Source: Microbacterium yannicii (GTDB lineage: Bacteria; Actinomycetota; Actinomycetes; Actinomycetales; Microbacteriaceae). From it: a DNA stretch of 64,000 nt. Shown here piece after piece: positions 53,653 through 61,912 of this stretch (positions are counted from its first letter, which is position 1; each line of letters opens with the position of its first letter). The notes below the pieces were generated by a model that saw nothing but the letters and a program-made list of their open reading frames with translations, ran no database searches and was not told the DNA's origin. The stretch spans positions 186,001 to 250,000 of the forward strand of contig NZ_JAMXMB010000006.1 of NCBI RefSeq assembly GCF_024055635.1, in the 5' to 3' direction. The position numbers and the translations under genes are program-made.

Positions 53653-54276
53653 CTAGGCGACGAGCCCCGCGTAGGCGACGAGGCGGAGGTGATCGCGCTC
53701 GTAGACGAAGTCATGGGCGGATCCGTTGAGGAGCCGCTCGCCGGCGGGAGGCAGTTCGTCGGCGGTGGCGTGGCGGATCATCTCTCGGATGAGCGCACCG
53801 TGGCTGACGACGATCAAAGAGGACGCGGCGGGTGCGGTCGCGCGGCGGTGATCGCGTACGGCCCGGCCGAGCGCGGCGATGCCGCGGGTGCGCAGGTCGG
53901 TCCACGGTTCGGCCCCGGGCACCTCTGCGGTGTACGAGTCGCCCCACCGCTCGCGGAACTCGTCCAGCCCGACCCCTTCCGCGTCGCCGTACGCCCGCTC
54001 CCGGAGGCCGCGGTAGGTACGGGGAGCGGCCAGCCCCAGCTCGGCGGCGATGATCTCCGCCGTCTCGCGCGCGCGGGCGAGATCGCTCGAGACGATGGTC
54101 GCCGGGATCGCCCCCGCCGGTCGATCAGCACCTCCCAGGCGTCCGCGCAGTACCGCCGCGGTGGCGCGCGCCTGTGCGCGGCCCGTGTCGTTGAGGGGGA
54201 TGTCGGTCGCGCCCTGGATGCGCCGGTCGCGGTTCCAGTCGGTCTCGCCGTGGCGGATCAGGATCAGGGCGGTCAC
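53653..54276 (-). CDS. histidine phosphatase family protein (phosphoglycerate mutase-like)
   Basis: A 207-residue branch-1 histidine phosphatase. The phosphohistidine motif RHGETDWN is at residues 8-15; SSDLARARETAEII, LRERAYGDAEG and VVSHGALIR (second catalytic His) follow. Members hydrolyse varied phosphomonoesters, so the substrate is open. The start GTG at 54276 is preceded by TAGGCT (6 nt away), a leaderless arrangement. Confidence 0.88.
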   Translation of the reverse strand: MTALILIRHGETDWNRDRRIQGATDIPLNDTGRAQARATAAVLRGRLGGADRPAGAIPATIVSSDLARARETAEIIAAELGLAAPRTYRGLRERAYGDAEGVGLDEFRERWGDSYTAEVPGAEPWTDLRTRGIAALGRAVRDHRRATAPAASSLIVVSHGALIREMIRHATADELPPAGERLLNGSAHDFVYERDHLRLVAYAGLVA

Positions 54277-54282
54277 CCCCTG

Positions 54283-54288
54283 AGCCTA
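54283..54288 (-). promoter_or_regulatory. leaderless -10 box of the histidine phosphatase gene
   Basis: TAGGCT ends 6 nt before the GTG at 54276. Confidence 0.55.
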
Positions 54289-54314
54289 CCCGGGGCGCCT
54301 GGACGGGCGATGCG

Positions 54315-55169
54315 TCAGGAGAGCTGAGGAAGCCCGTCGGCCAGCGCCCGGAGGACTTCGCTCGTGCCGGCGTCGATCTTGACCGTCGCCCGGCCGTCTG
54401 CGCGCGTCGCGCCGCGGTTCACGATGACGACGGGCAGACGTCGGCGACGGGCGCGCTCGAGGAGCCGGATGCCCGAGTTCACGACGAGGGACGATCCCGC
54501 CACGACGAGCGCCTCGCTCGTGTGCACGAGCTGCTCCGCTTCCCGGAACTTCTCGGCGGGGATGAACTCGCCGAAGAACACGACATCGGGCTTCAGCATT
54601 CCGCCGCAGACGCTGCAGGCGGGGATGCGGAAACCCTCGGTGCTCTCGGGGAGCACATCGCCGTCAGGTCCGAGCGCGACGTTCTCGGGCACGGTGATCC
54701 ACGGATTGTCCTCTTCGACGCGGCGAGCGAGGTCACGGCGATCGAACACCTGGCCGCAATGCGTGCAGAAGATGCGGCGCATCGTGCCGTGCAGTTCGAC
54801 GACCCGCCGGCTCCCGGCCCGCACATGCAGGCCGTCGACGTTCTGGGTAACGACGCCGGTGGCGAGGCCCCGCGCCTCGAGGTCTGCGATCGCGCGATGC
54901 CCCGCATTGGGCTCGGCCGCCGCGAACGCCTTCCAGCCGAGGTGGCTGCCCACCCAGTACCGGCGCCGCGAGGCATCGCTCGAGAGGAACTGCTCGACCG
55001 TCATCGGGGTCCGCACCGGCGCACCGGCCCCGCGGTAGTCGGGGATGCCGGAGTCGGTCGAGACGCCGGCGCCGGTCAGCACCGCGATGCGGCGGCCCGA
55101 GAGCGTGGCGAGGGCGGCGGTGACGGCATCCGTCGTCCGTGCGTCAAAGCCGGTCGCGATCGCCGTCAC
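54315..55169 (-). CDS. NAD-dependent protein deacylase (sirtuin, class II/SIRT4-like)
   Basis: A 284-residue Sir2 protein. It has GAGVSTDSGIPDYRG (residues 33-47), catalytic QNVDGLH with the His, zinc ligands CTHC and CSVC, and PDVVFFGE, then VAGSSLVV. The stretch NPWITVPENVALGPDGD between the zinc cysteines is characteristic of SIRT4-type sirtuins, which remove longer acyl or methylglutaryl-type groups. That is of interest near a leucine-catabolic operon, but no operon link exists. TACACT (55195 to 55190) is a likely -10. Confidence 0.92.
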   Translation of the reverse strand: MTAIATGFDARTTDAVTAALATLSGRRIAVLTGAGVSTDSGIPDYRGAGAPVRTPMTVEQFLSSDASRRRYWVGSHLGWKAFAAAEPNAGHRAIADLEARGLATGVVTQNVDGLHVRAGSRRVVELHGTMRRIFCTHCGQVFDRRDLARRVEEDNPWITVPENVALGPDGDVLPESTEGFRIPACSVCGGMLKPDVVFFGEFIPAEKFREAEQLVHTSEALVVAGSSLVVNSGIRLLERARRRRLPVVIVNRGATRADGRATVKIDAGTSEVLRALADGLPQLS

Positions 55170-55238
55170 GGTGCACCCCCTTCGCGTCGAGTGTAGGCCC
55201 CTCGGTTTTCCGGGATGTTACGGCGCCGCCCCGCGTGC

Positions 55239-55244
55239 CAGGAT
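55239..55244 (+). promoter_or_regulatory. candidate leaderless -10 box of the methyltransferase gene
   Basis: CAGGAT ends 6 nt before the GTG at 55251. The first base departs from TANNNT. Confidence 0.4.
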
Positions 55245-55250
55245 GAGCGC

Positions 55251-56024
55251 GTGGGCAGCTTCGGAGGAGTCAGCGCTGAGGCGTACGCGCGCTTCATGGG
55301 CCGCTTCTCGACGCCGTTGGCGCGAGAGTTCGCGACCGTCGGACTGGAACGCGTCGCGCCCGATGCTCGGGTGCTGGACGTCGGCTGCGGTCCCGGCATG
55401 CTCACGCGCGAGCTCGCGCGGCGGCGAGGCGCCCCGGCGGTGAGCGCCGTGGATCCCGAGCCGGTGTTCGTCGCGGCCGCCGCCGAGGCGTGTCCGGGTG
55501 TGGACGTGCGGGTGGCCGCTGCCGAGGATCTTCCGTTCGGCGACGCGGAGTTCGGGGCCGCGCTCGCGCAGCTCGTCGTCCACTTCATGCAGGACCCCGT
55601 GCGGGGCGTGACGGAGATGGCGCGCGTGACGGCGGAAGGCGGCCGCGTCTCGGCGTGCGTGTGGGATCACGCCGGTGGTGGCGGCCCGCTCTCGGACTTC
55701 TGGCGCCTCGCACACCGCCTCGACGACGGTGCCCGCGGCGAGGCCGCGCTGAGCGGTGCTGCCGAAGGGCAGCTGGTCGACATCTTCGAACGAGCGGGTC
55801 TGCACGCCGTGACGCAGACGGTCGTCGAGGCCACGGTGGCCTTCGGCGGCTTCGACGACTGGTGGGAGCCCTTCCTGCTGGGCGTCGGTCCGGCCGGTCG
55901 CTATGTCGCGTCCCTCGATGACGTCCACGTCTCGCGCCTGGAACACGCTCTGCGCGACGAGATGGGTGAGGGCGCGTTCGCCGTCACCGCGCGCGCCTGG
56001 ACGGCGGTCGGCACGCGCGGGTGA
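55251..56024 (+). CDS. SAM-dependent methyltransferase
   Basis: A 257-residue class I methyltransferase. Motif I is VLDVGCGPGM (41-50), with an acidic residue after the second strand (AVDPEPVFV) and a motif-IV-like FGAALAQLVVHFM. It resembles the ubiquinone/menaquinone- and small-molecule-methylating UbiE-like group. The substrate is unknown. The chosen GTG fits the -10 box 6 nt upstream. It is followed closely by the TrmH-type gene. Confidence 0.82.
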   Translation: MGSFGGVSAEAYARFMGRFSTPLAREFATVGLERVAPDARVLDVGCGPGMLTRELARRRGAPAVSAVDPEPVFVAAAAEACPGVDVRVAAAEDLPFGDAEFGAALAQLVVHFMQDPVRGVTEMARVTAEGGRVSACVWDHAGGGGPLSDFWRLAHRLDDGARGEAALSGAAEGQLVDIFERAGLHAVTQTVVEATVAFGGFDDWWEPFLLGVGPAGRYVASLDDVHVSRLEHALRDEMGEGAFAVTARAWTAVGTRG

Positions 56025-56053
56025 GCCGGCCGCGGCGTGCGACGATGGACCCG

Positions 56054-56857
56054 ATGCACGCGATCCATATCACCGACGCCTCAGACGTGCGGCTCGCGGA
56101 CTACCGTGACCTCACGGATGTCGCCCTCCGGCGCGTGCTCGAGCCCGAGGGCGGCCTCTACATCGCGGAGTCGGCCAAAGTCATCGCGCGAGCGCTCGCG
56201 GCAGGTCACCGTCCCCGGTCGGTGCTCGTGCAGGAGAAATGGCTCGCCGACATCGAGCAGGTCCTCGCCGACGCGGCGGTGCCGGTATACGTCGTCGCTC
56301 CGGAGATCGCCGAGACCCTGACCGGGTACGCCGTGCACCGCGGCGCGCTCGCCGCGATGCACCGGCCGGTGCTGCCCGACGTGGCAGACGTGGTCGCCGA
56401 CGCCCGGCTCGTCGTGGTGCTCGAGGACATCGTCGACCACACCAACGTCGGCGCCATCTTCCGGGCGGCGGCCGGGCTCGGTGCCGATGCGGTGCTCGTC
56501 AGCCCCCGCTGCGCCGACCCCCTGTACCGGCGGAGCGTGCGGGTGAGCATGGGGACGGTGTTCCAGGTGCCGTGGACCAGGCTGCCCGAATGGGGCGAGG
56601 CGCGCGACGTGCTCCACGGGGCGGGATTCTCGCTCGCCGCTCTCGCACTCGCCGACGACGCGGTGCCTCTCGACGAATTCGGCGCACGTCGACCGGAGCG
56701 GTTGGCGCTCATCCTCGGCTCCGAGGGCGATGGGTTGTCGCGGCGCGCTCTCCGCGTCGCCGACGTCGTCGTCACGATCCCCATGGCGGGGCACGTGGAC
56801 TCGCTCAACGTCGCTGCGGCGAGCGCGGTCGCGCTGTGGGAGCTCCGTGCCCGCTGA
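56054..56857 (+). CDS. TrmH/SpoU-family RNA 2'-O-methyltransferase
   Basis: A 267-residue SPOUT methylase for tRNA or rRNA ribose methylation. The N-terminal substrate-binding domain (LRRVLEPEGGLYIAESAKVIARAL) is followed by the knotted catalytic domain: motif 1 VLEDIVDHTNVGAIFRAA, motif 2 LILGSEGDGLS and motif 3 IPMAGHVDSLNVAAASAVALWE. ATG 56054 is my choice, with GACGAT 7 nt upstream. ATG 56045 or the GTG overlapping the upstream stop (56021) are alternatives. Confidence 0.88.
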   Translation: MHAIHITDASDVRLADYRDLTDVALRRVLEPEGGLYIAESAKVIARALAAGHRPRSVLVQEKWLADIEQVLADAAVPVYVVAPEIAETLTGYAVHRGALAAMHRPVLPDVADVVADARLVVVLEDIVDHTNVGAIFRAAAGLGADAVLVSPRCADPLYRRSVRVSMGTVFQVPWTRLPEWGEARDVLHGAGFSLAALALADDAVPLDEFGARRPERLALILGSEGDGLSRRALRVADVVVTIPMAGHVDSLNVAAASAVALWELRAR

Positions 56858-56882
56858 ACCAGCCGCCGTCGTCCGGTGAGTC

Positions 56883-57572
56883 TCAGGCGCCCGGACGCAC
56901 GGTCAGCTCGGTGAGCTCGGCGTCGCGCGGCAGGTCGAGCGCCGCCAGGATGGTCGTGGCGACCGACGCGGGGTCGATCCACCGGGAGGCGTCGTAGTCG
57001 GCCCCTTCCTGCTGGTGGACCTTCTCCTGCATCGGAGTGGCAGTGCGTCCCGGATACACCGTCGTCACGCGGATGCCGTTCTCGCGCTCCTCCTCGCGCA
57101 GCGCGTCGGCGATCGCGCGCACCGCGAACTTGCTCGCGGCGTACGCGCCCCACTCCGGGCTGACGCGAAGACCCGCACCCGAGTTGACGAAGACCACCTG
57201 CCCCCGCGAGATGCGCAGTGCTGTGATCAGGAGACGGGTGAGCTCGGCGGGGGCCACGGCGTTCACGTTGAGCTGCTGCTGCCACGTCGCGACGGGCGTC
57301 TCGGCGACGGTGCCCAGCTCGACGATGCCGGCGACGTGGATCAGCGAATCGAGCCGGGAAGGGGTGCTCTGGTGGCCGAAGGCCCACGACAGCCGAGAGG
57401 GGTCCGCGAGGTCGCCCACCAGGGTCTGGGCGCCGGGGAACCGCTCGCGCAGCTGGGCGGCCCGCCCCGCATCGCGGGCGAGGAGCCACAGGTCGTCGCC
57501 GCGCTCGGCCAGCCGGTCCGCGAGCGCCGCCCCGATGCCCGAGCCCGCCCCGGTGAGAAGGTGCACGCTCAT
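56883..57572 (-). CDS. short-chain dehydrogenase
   Basis: A 229-residue classical SDR oxidoreductase: cofactor motif TGAGSGIGAALA, VAGIVELG (NAG variant) and YAASK with the catalytic Tyr and Lys, preceded by the catalytic Ser in FVNSGAGLR. The physiological substrate is unknown. ATG 57572 lies one base after the SGNH esterase stop, with GAGGA inside the end of that gene, so the two are co-transcribed. Confidence 0.87.
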   Translation of the reverse strand: MSVHLLTGAGSGIGAALADRLAERGDDLWLLARDAGRAAQLRERFPGAQTLVGDLADPSRLSWAFGHQSTPSRLDSLIHVAGIVELGTVAETPVATWQQQLNVNAVAPAELTRLLITALRISRGQVVFVNSGAGLRVSPEWGAYAASKFAVRAIADALREEERENGIRVTTVYPGRTATPMQEKVHQQEGADYDASRWIDPASVATTILAALDLPRDAELTELTVRPGA

Positions 57573-57573
57573 C

Positions 57574-58464
57574 TCAGTCCTCCTCGCCGCGGGTGGCCGC
57601 GGCCTCGGGGCTGAGAGACGGGAGGGACGAGGGATCCGCCCCCGGCACCGTGGTCGCGACCGGCAGCGGATCGGGGCGCTTCGCCGTGATGGCGTCGCCC
57701 GAGGACTGGTGCCGCAGGCGCCGCAGCACCCAGGGCACGAGGTACTCGCGCGCCCAGACGAGATCGACGGCGCGAGCCTCACGCCAGGTGCGGAGGGGGA
57801 GCGGGTCGGGCTGCATCGGCTGCAGATCGTTGGGCACGTTGAGCGCCCGCAGCACCATGCGCGCCACCTCGTGATGGCCCAGCGCGTTGTAGTGGAGGCG
57901 ATCGTCGTCGAAGAAGCGCATGTCCTGCACCTCTTTCAGCGCCCACTGGTCTGCGACGATGCAGTCGTAGCGGTCGGCGATCGCGCGGATGTTCTCGTTG
58001 TAGATCGCAACCTTGCCTCGGATGCCGCGGAACACCGGCGTGAACGCGGTGTCGATGCCGGTGAAGACCACGACGGTCGCACCGGCGCGCGAGAGCCGCA
58101 CGACGGCATCCTCGAAGAACTGCGCCACCCGGTCAGGGTCGCTGTTCGGACGGATGACGTCGTTGCCCCCTGCCGAGAAGGTCACCAGGTCGGGCTTGAG
58201 GGCGATGGCCGGCTCGACCTGCTCCTGGACGATCTGGGCGATGAGGCGGCCGCGGACGGCGAGATTGGCGTAGGCGAAGTCGTCCACCTGCTCCGACAGC
58301 ACCTCGGCCACCCGGTCGGCCCAGCCGCGCAGGCCGTTCGCCGCCGCCGGTTCGGGGTCGCCGACGCCCTCGGTGAACGAATCCCCGATCGCGACGAATC
58401 GCCGCCACGGGTGCGGTCCCGTGTTGTCGGCGTGCGGCGTACGGGCATCTTCTGTGGTGAGCAT
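57574..58464 (-). CDS. SGNH/GDSL-family esterase
   Basis: A 296-residue cytoplasmic SGNH hydrolase without signal peptide. Block I is GDSFTEGVGD (Ser near residue 28), block II has the Gly in LAVRGRL, block III is GGNDVIRP, and block V is DRLHYNALGHHEVA with Asp and His. The last 60 residues are a polar Pro/Ser/Ala-rich tail. The substrate is unknown. GGAGGAAGC precedes ATG, and TAGCCT (58504 to 58499) is a likely -10. Confidence 0.88.
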   Translation of the reverse strand: MLTTEDARTPHADNTGPHPWRRFVAIGDSFTEGVGDPEPAAANGLRGWADRVAEVLSEQVDDFAYANLAVRGRLIAQIVQEQVEPAIALKPDLVTFSAGGNDVIRPNSDPDRVAQFFEDAVVRLSRAGATVVVFTGIDTAFTPVFRGIRGKVAIYNENIRAIADRYDCIVADQWALKEVQDMRFFDDDRLHYNALGHHEVARMVLRALNVPNDLQPMQPDPLPLRTWREARAVDLVWAREYLVPWVLRRLRHQSSGDAITAKRPDPLPVATTVPGADPSSLPSLSPEAAATRGEED

Positions 58465-58541
58465 GCTTCCTCCGGTCCTCGGCTCGTGACCGAGAGTCAG
58501 GCTACCCCCGGACGCCGACCCTCGATGTCGTGCCGGTCGTC

Positions 58542-58547
58542 TATCGT
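58542..58547 (+). promoter_or_regulatory. candidate -10 box of the helicase gene
   Basis: TATCGT lies 32 nt before the GTG at 58580. A GGGGGAGGGG ribosome binding site follows it. Confidence 0.4.
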
Positions 58548-58579
58548 GGTGACTCGTTGTCTACGGGGGAGGGGCATTC

Positions 58580-60469
58580 GTGACGGACGAAACGACGATC
58601 GAATCGCACGCCGACGCCCGCATCTCCGACCCGAGCAATTCCGAGACCCACACCGCCGAGCCGCATATCGGCAGCTTCGCGGCCGAGCACCTGTCGCCGA
58701 CGTACCCGCAGCGCGCCCCCTGGGGCACCGCGCAGCGCCTGCGCGCCTGGCAGGCCGAAGCGCTCGACCTGTACTTCTCGCTCGACGGGCCGGACGGCCC
58801 CGGCGCCGGCCCCCGCGACTTCCTGGCGGCGGCGACCCCGGGCGCCGGCAAGACGACGTTCGCGCTGCGCCTTGCGAGCGAGCTTCTGCGCCGTCGGATC
58901 GTCGACCGCATCGTCGTGGTGGCCCCCACCGAGCACCTGAAGACCCAGTGGGCCGATGCGGCGGCGCGCGTCGGCATCCGTCTCGACCCGGTGTTCAGCA
59001 ACCGCCACGTCGCACCCGCCCGGCAGTACCACGGCGTCGCCGTGACCTACGCGCAGGTCGCGGTCAAGGCATCCGTCCACCAGCGCCTGACGATGGATGC
59101 GCGCACGCTCGTCGTCCTCGATGAGGTGCACCACGGCGGCGACGCCCTGAGCTGGGGCGACGCGCTGCGCGAGGCTTACGGTCGGGCCACCCGTCGGCTG
59201 CTGCTGAGCGGCACGCCGTTCCGCAGCGACACCGCGCCGATCCCGTTCGTCGAGTACCACCCCGATGCCAAGGGCATTCGCGTCTCGCGCACCGACTACG
59301 CCTACGGCTACGGGCGCGCACTCGAAGACGGCGTCGTGCGTCCGGTCCTGTTCCTTGTGTACGCCGGCCACATGCGGTGGCGCACCAAGAGCGGCGAGGA
59401 GATGGAGGCTCAGCTCGGGCAGGACAACACCAAGGACATCACGTCGCAGGCGTGGCGCACCGCTCTCGATCCCGAGGGCGACTGGATCCCCGCGGTGCTG
59501 CGTTCGGCCGACCGCCGTCTCACCGAGGTGCGGGAGCATGTTCCGGATGCCGGCGGGCTGGTGATCGCGACAGACCAGACGGCCGCGCGCGCCTACGCCG
59601 CGATCCTGCATCAGCTGAGCGGCGAGCAGCCGACGGTGGTGCTCTCCGACGAGGCCGAGGCGTCGAGCCGCATCGAGGAGTTCTCGACATCGACGAGCCG
59701 CTGGATGGTCGCGGTGCGCATGGTGTCGGAGGGCGTGGACGTGCCGCGGCTCGCGGTCGGCGTCTACGCGACCAGTGCCTCGACCCCCCTGTTCTTCGCG
59801 CAGGCCATCGGCCGCTTCGTGCGCGCCCGCCGCCGCGGCGAGACCGCGAGCGTCTTCCTGCCGAATGTGCCGCAGCTGCTCGCGCTCGCAGGCGAGATGG
59901 AGGCGCAGCGCGACCACGCGCTGGATCGCGACTCCGACGGCGACGACGAGTGGAACGCCGAAGAAGACCTCATGAACGCCGCCGAGCGCGAGGACAAGGC
60001 GTCCGACGCCCTCGAGGAGGAGTTCGAGTACCAGGCGCTGGGCTCGCAGGCGCACTTCGACCGCGTGCTGTTCGACGGCAAGGAGTTCGGCCAGCTCGCG
60101 GTGCCCGGCTCGCTCGAGGAGGAGGAGTTCCTCGGCATCCCGGGCCTCCTCGAGCCCGACCAGGTGCACGAGGTGCTCATGTCGCGCGTGTCGCGCCAGT
60201 CCCGCCACCGCTCCGCTCGGGAGGCGCAGGAGCGCGCCGCCCCGCCCGAAGCGGAGCCGGCGCTGCCGCAGGCGCTGCACCGCACGCTGAAGGAGCAGCG
60301 GCAGCTGCTCAACAGCCTGGTCGGCCTCTACGCGCGGCAGACCGGCGAGGCGCACGGCCTGGTCCATGCCGAGCTGCGCCGCATCTGCGGCGGCCCCGCC
60401 GTCTCGCACGCGACGGTCGCCCAGCTGCAGGCGCGCATCGAGGTGCTTCGCAAGCGCGTCCATTCCTGA
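58580..60469 (+). CDS. SF2 DEAD/DEAH-box helicase of unknown role
   Basis: A 629-residue superfamily 2 helicase. The N-terminal 45 residues are polar. Motif I is ATPGAGKTT (about 93), Ia APTEHLKTQW, II DEVHHGGD, III LSGTPFRSD, V RMVSEGVDVPRLAVGVYAT and VI QAIGRFVRARR. The C-terminal third is acidic and helical (DDEWNAEEDLMNAAEREDK) and ends in a coiled-coil-like region. No nuclease or methylase genes are adjacent, so it does not look like part of a restriction or defence system. It appears to be a conserved stand-alone actinobacterial helicase. Confidence 0.88.
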   Translation: MTDETTIESHADARISDPSNSETHTAEPHIGSFAAEHLSPTYPQRAPWGTAQRLRAWQAEALDLYFSLDGPDGPGAGPRDFLAAATPGAGKTTFALRLASELLRRRIVDRIVVVAPTEHLKTQWADAAARVGIRLDPVFSNRHVAPARQYHGVAVTYAQVAVKASVHQRLTMDARTLVVLDEVHHGGDALSWGDALREAYGRATRRLLLSGTPFRSDTAPIPFVEYHPDAKGIRVSRTDYAYGYGRALEDGVVRPVLFLVYAGHMRWRTKSGEEMEAQLGQDNTKDITSQAWRTALDPEGDWIPAVLRSADRRLTEVREHVPDAGGLVIATDQTAARAYAAILHQLSGEQPTVVLSDEAEASSRIEEFSTSTSRWMVAVRMVSEGVDVPRLAVGVYATSASTPLFFAQAIGRFVRARRRGETASVFLPNVPQLLALAGEMEAQRDHALDRDSDGDDEWNAEEDLMNAAEREDKASDALEEEFEYQALGSQAHFDRVLFDGKEFGQLAVPGSLEEEEFLGIPGLLEPDQVHEVLMSRVSRQSRHRSAREAQERAAPPEAEPALPQALHRTLKEQRQLLNSLVGLYARQTGEAHGLVHAELRRICGGPAVSHATVAQLQARIEVLRKRVHS

Positions 60470-60598
60470 CACGCCCTGAACCGGCCTGCGCGCGGGGCGG
60501 TTCGGAACCCCGAAATGCTGGCAATCCCGCATTCAGGACCGGTCGAGGTCCGGGCGCTGACTAGCGTTGACGAGTCCCACCCCCGACTGGAGGCCCGA

Positions 60599-61687
60599 GT
60601 GAGCGCGCCCACCGCACCGACCGACCGAGATCGCCGCCGCTGGGCGCAGTACCTCGTGAACGAGCGCGCCGAGGCGCGCGTGTACCGGGAGCTCGCGAGC
60701 CGCCGCGACGGCGAGGAGCGCGAGATCCTTCTCGCGCTCGCCGAGGCCGAGGGACGGCACGAAGCGCATTGGCTCGAGCTGCTGGGTGCGGAGCCGGCGC
60801 GGCTGCCGCGACCCGACGTGCGCACGCGCCTGCTCGGCAGCATGGCGAAGAGCTTCGGGTCGATCTTCGTGCTGGCGCTCGCCCAGAACGCGGAGGCCCG
60901 CTCGCCGTACGACGATGAGCCGTATGCGACGGCCTCCATGGCCGCCGACGAGAAGGTGCATCACGAGGTGGTGCGGGGGCTCGCTGCCCGTGGGCGGCGC
61001 CGGCTGTCCGGCACCTTCCGCGCCGCCGTGTTCGGCGCCAACGACGGCCTGGTGTCGAACCTCGCCCTGGTGATGGGCATCGGCGCGACGGGCGTGTCGA
61101 GCCAGTTCGTGCTGTTCAGCGGCATCGCCGGCCTGCTGGCGGGCGCCTTGTCCATGGGCGCGGGGGAGTTCGTGTCGGTGCGCTCGCAGCGCGAGCTCCT
61201 GGCCGCCACGGAGCCGAGCGACTTCGCCGACGGCGCGATCCCTCACCTCGACATCGACGCCAACGAACTGGCGCTCGTGTACCGGACGCGCGGGATGCCG
61301 GAGGCCGAGGCGATCGCGCGCGCGCGGCGCATCGTCGAAGCGGCGCGGGCCGCCGGGCAGGGCCGTGCCGAGACCGGCCCGATCGTCGTACCGGATCACG
61401 GCGACGTCGTGGGCAGCGCGTGGGCGGCGGCGCTGTCGAGCTTCCTCTTCTTCGCGTCGGGTGCGATCATCCCGGTGCTGCCGTGGATCTTCGGTCTCTC
61501 GGGGCTCGCGGCCGTCGTGCTGGCGCTCGTCCTCGTCGGCATCGCGCTGATGTCGACCGGCGCCGCTGTCGGCCTCCTGTCGGGCGCTCCGCCGCTCCGA
61601 CGGGCGCTCCGACAGCTCGGAATCGGGTTCGGCGCGGCCGCCGTCACGTACCTCCTCGGTCTGCTGTTCGGCGTCTCGATGGGGTGA
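60599..61687 (+). CDS. ferritin-like / VIT1 fusion membrane iron transporter (MbfA-like)
   Basis: A 362-residue protein. Residues about 8-140 form a ferritin-like four-helix domain with Glu/His ligand candidates in NERAEARVYREL, AEAEGRHEAHW and ADEKVHHE. The C-terminal VIT1/CCC1 domain starts FGANDGLVSNLALVMG and has about five helices. Such fusions (membrane-bound ferritin A) export iron or manganese and protect from oxidative stress. GTG 60599 follows GGAGG. TAGCGT (60562-60567) is a likely -10. I see no iron box upstream. Confidence 0.88.
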   Translation: MSAPTAPTDRDRRRWAQYLVNERAEARVYRELASRRDGEEREILLALAEAEGRHEAHWLELLGAEPARLPRPDVRTRLLGSMAKSFGSIFVLALAQNAEARSPYDDEPYATASMAADEKVHHEVVRGLAARGRRRLSGTFRAAVFGANDGLVSNLALVMGIGATGVSSQFVLFSGIAGLLAGALSMGAGEFVSVRSQRELLAATEPSDFADGAIPHLDIDANELALVYRTRGMPEAEAIARARRIVEAARAAGQGRAETGPIVVPDHGDVVGSAWAAALSSFLFFASGAIIPVLPWIFGLSGLAAVVLALVLVGIALMSTGAAVGLLSGAPPLRRALRQLGIGFGAAAVTYLLGLLFGVSMG

Positions 61688-61711
61688 CGCGCCCGGGCTC
61701 GCCGCGATTCG

Positions 61712-61740
61712 TTGAACCTCCGGTGACGTGGTAATGTCAT
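61712..61740 (+). promoter_or_regulatory. candidate tRNA-Leu promoter
   Basis: TTGAAC (61712-61717) with either TGTCAT (61735-61740; 17-bp spacing) or TAATGT (61732-61737; 14-bp spacing). A small inverted repeat TCGGTT/AACCGA lies between it and the tRNA. Confidence 0.4.
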
Positions 61741-61769
61741 TCCTCGGTTGCGAAACCGAAAACCACCTT

Positions 61770-61855
61770 GCGCGGGTGGCGGAATAGGTAGACGCGCTAG
61801 CTTGAGGTGCTAGTGCCCTTTAACGGGCGTGGGGGTTCAAGTCCCCCCTCGCGCA
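61770..61855 (+). tRNA. tRNA-Leu (anticodon GAG)
   Basis: An 86-nt class II tRNA. The acceptor stem GCGCGGG pairs with CTCGCGC (one G-U), discriminator A73. Anticodon stem CTAGC/GCTAG encloses the loop TTGAGGT, anticodon GAG. The long variable arm TGCCCTTTAACGGGCG and the T-arm GGGGGTTCAAGTCCCCC are present. CCA is not encoded. Confidence 0.97.
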
Positions 61856-61860
61856 CAGTG

Positions 61861-61888
61861 AAGAAGGCCCCCGAAAGGGGGCCTTCTT
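61861..61888 (+). terminator. tRNA-Leu terminator
   Basis: AAGAAGGCCCCC-GAAA-GGGGGCCTTCTT, a 12-bp stem with a tetraloop followed by TTC. It starts 6 nt after the tRNA. Confidence 0.85.
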
Positions 61889-61912
61889 TCGTCAGATGAG
61901 AGGTTTGTCCGC

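Noticed and set aside
54315..55169. Sirtuin as part of the carboxylase operon
   Set aside because: It is on the opposite strand with its own promoter, and the histidine phosphatase gene separates them. Only the SIRT4-like sequence type hints at a link.
58580..61687. Defence island around the SF2 helicase
   Set aside because: The neighbours are an esterase, a short-chain dehydrogenase, an iron transporter and a tRNA gene. No nuclease, methyltransferase or phage-related gene accompanies it.
61770..61888. tRNA-Leu as an integration site of a mobile element
   Set aside because: A normal terminator and an M20 peptidase gene follow. No integrase or repeat of the tRNA 3' end is seen in the window.
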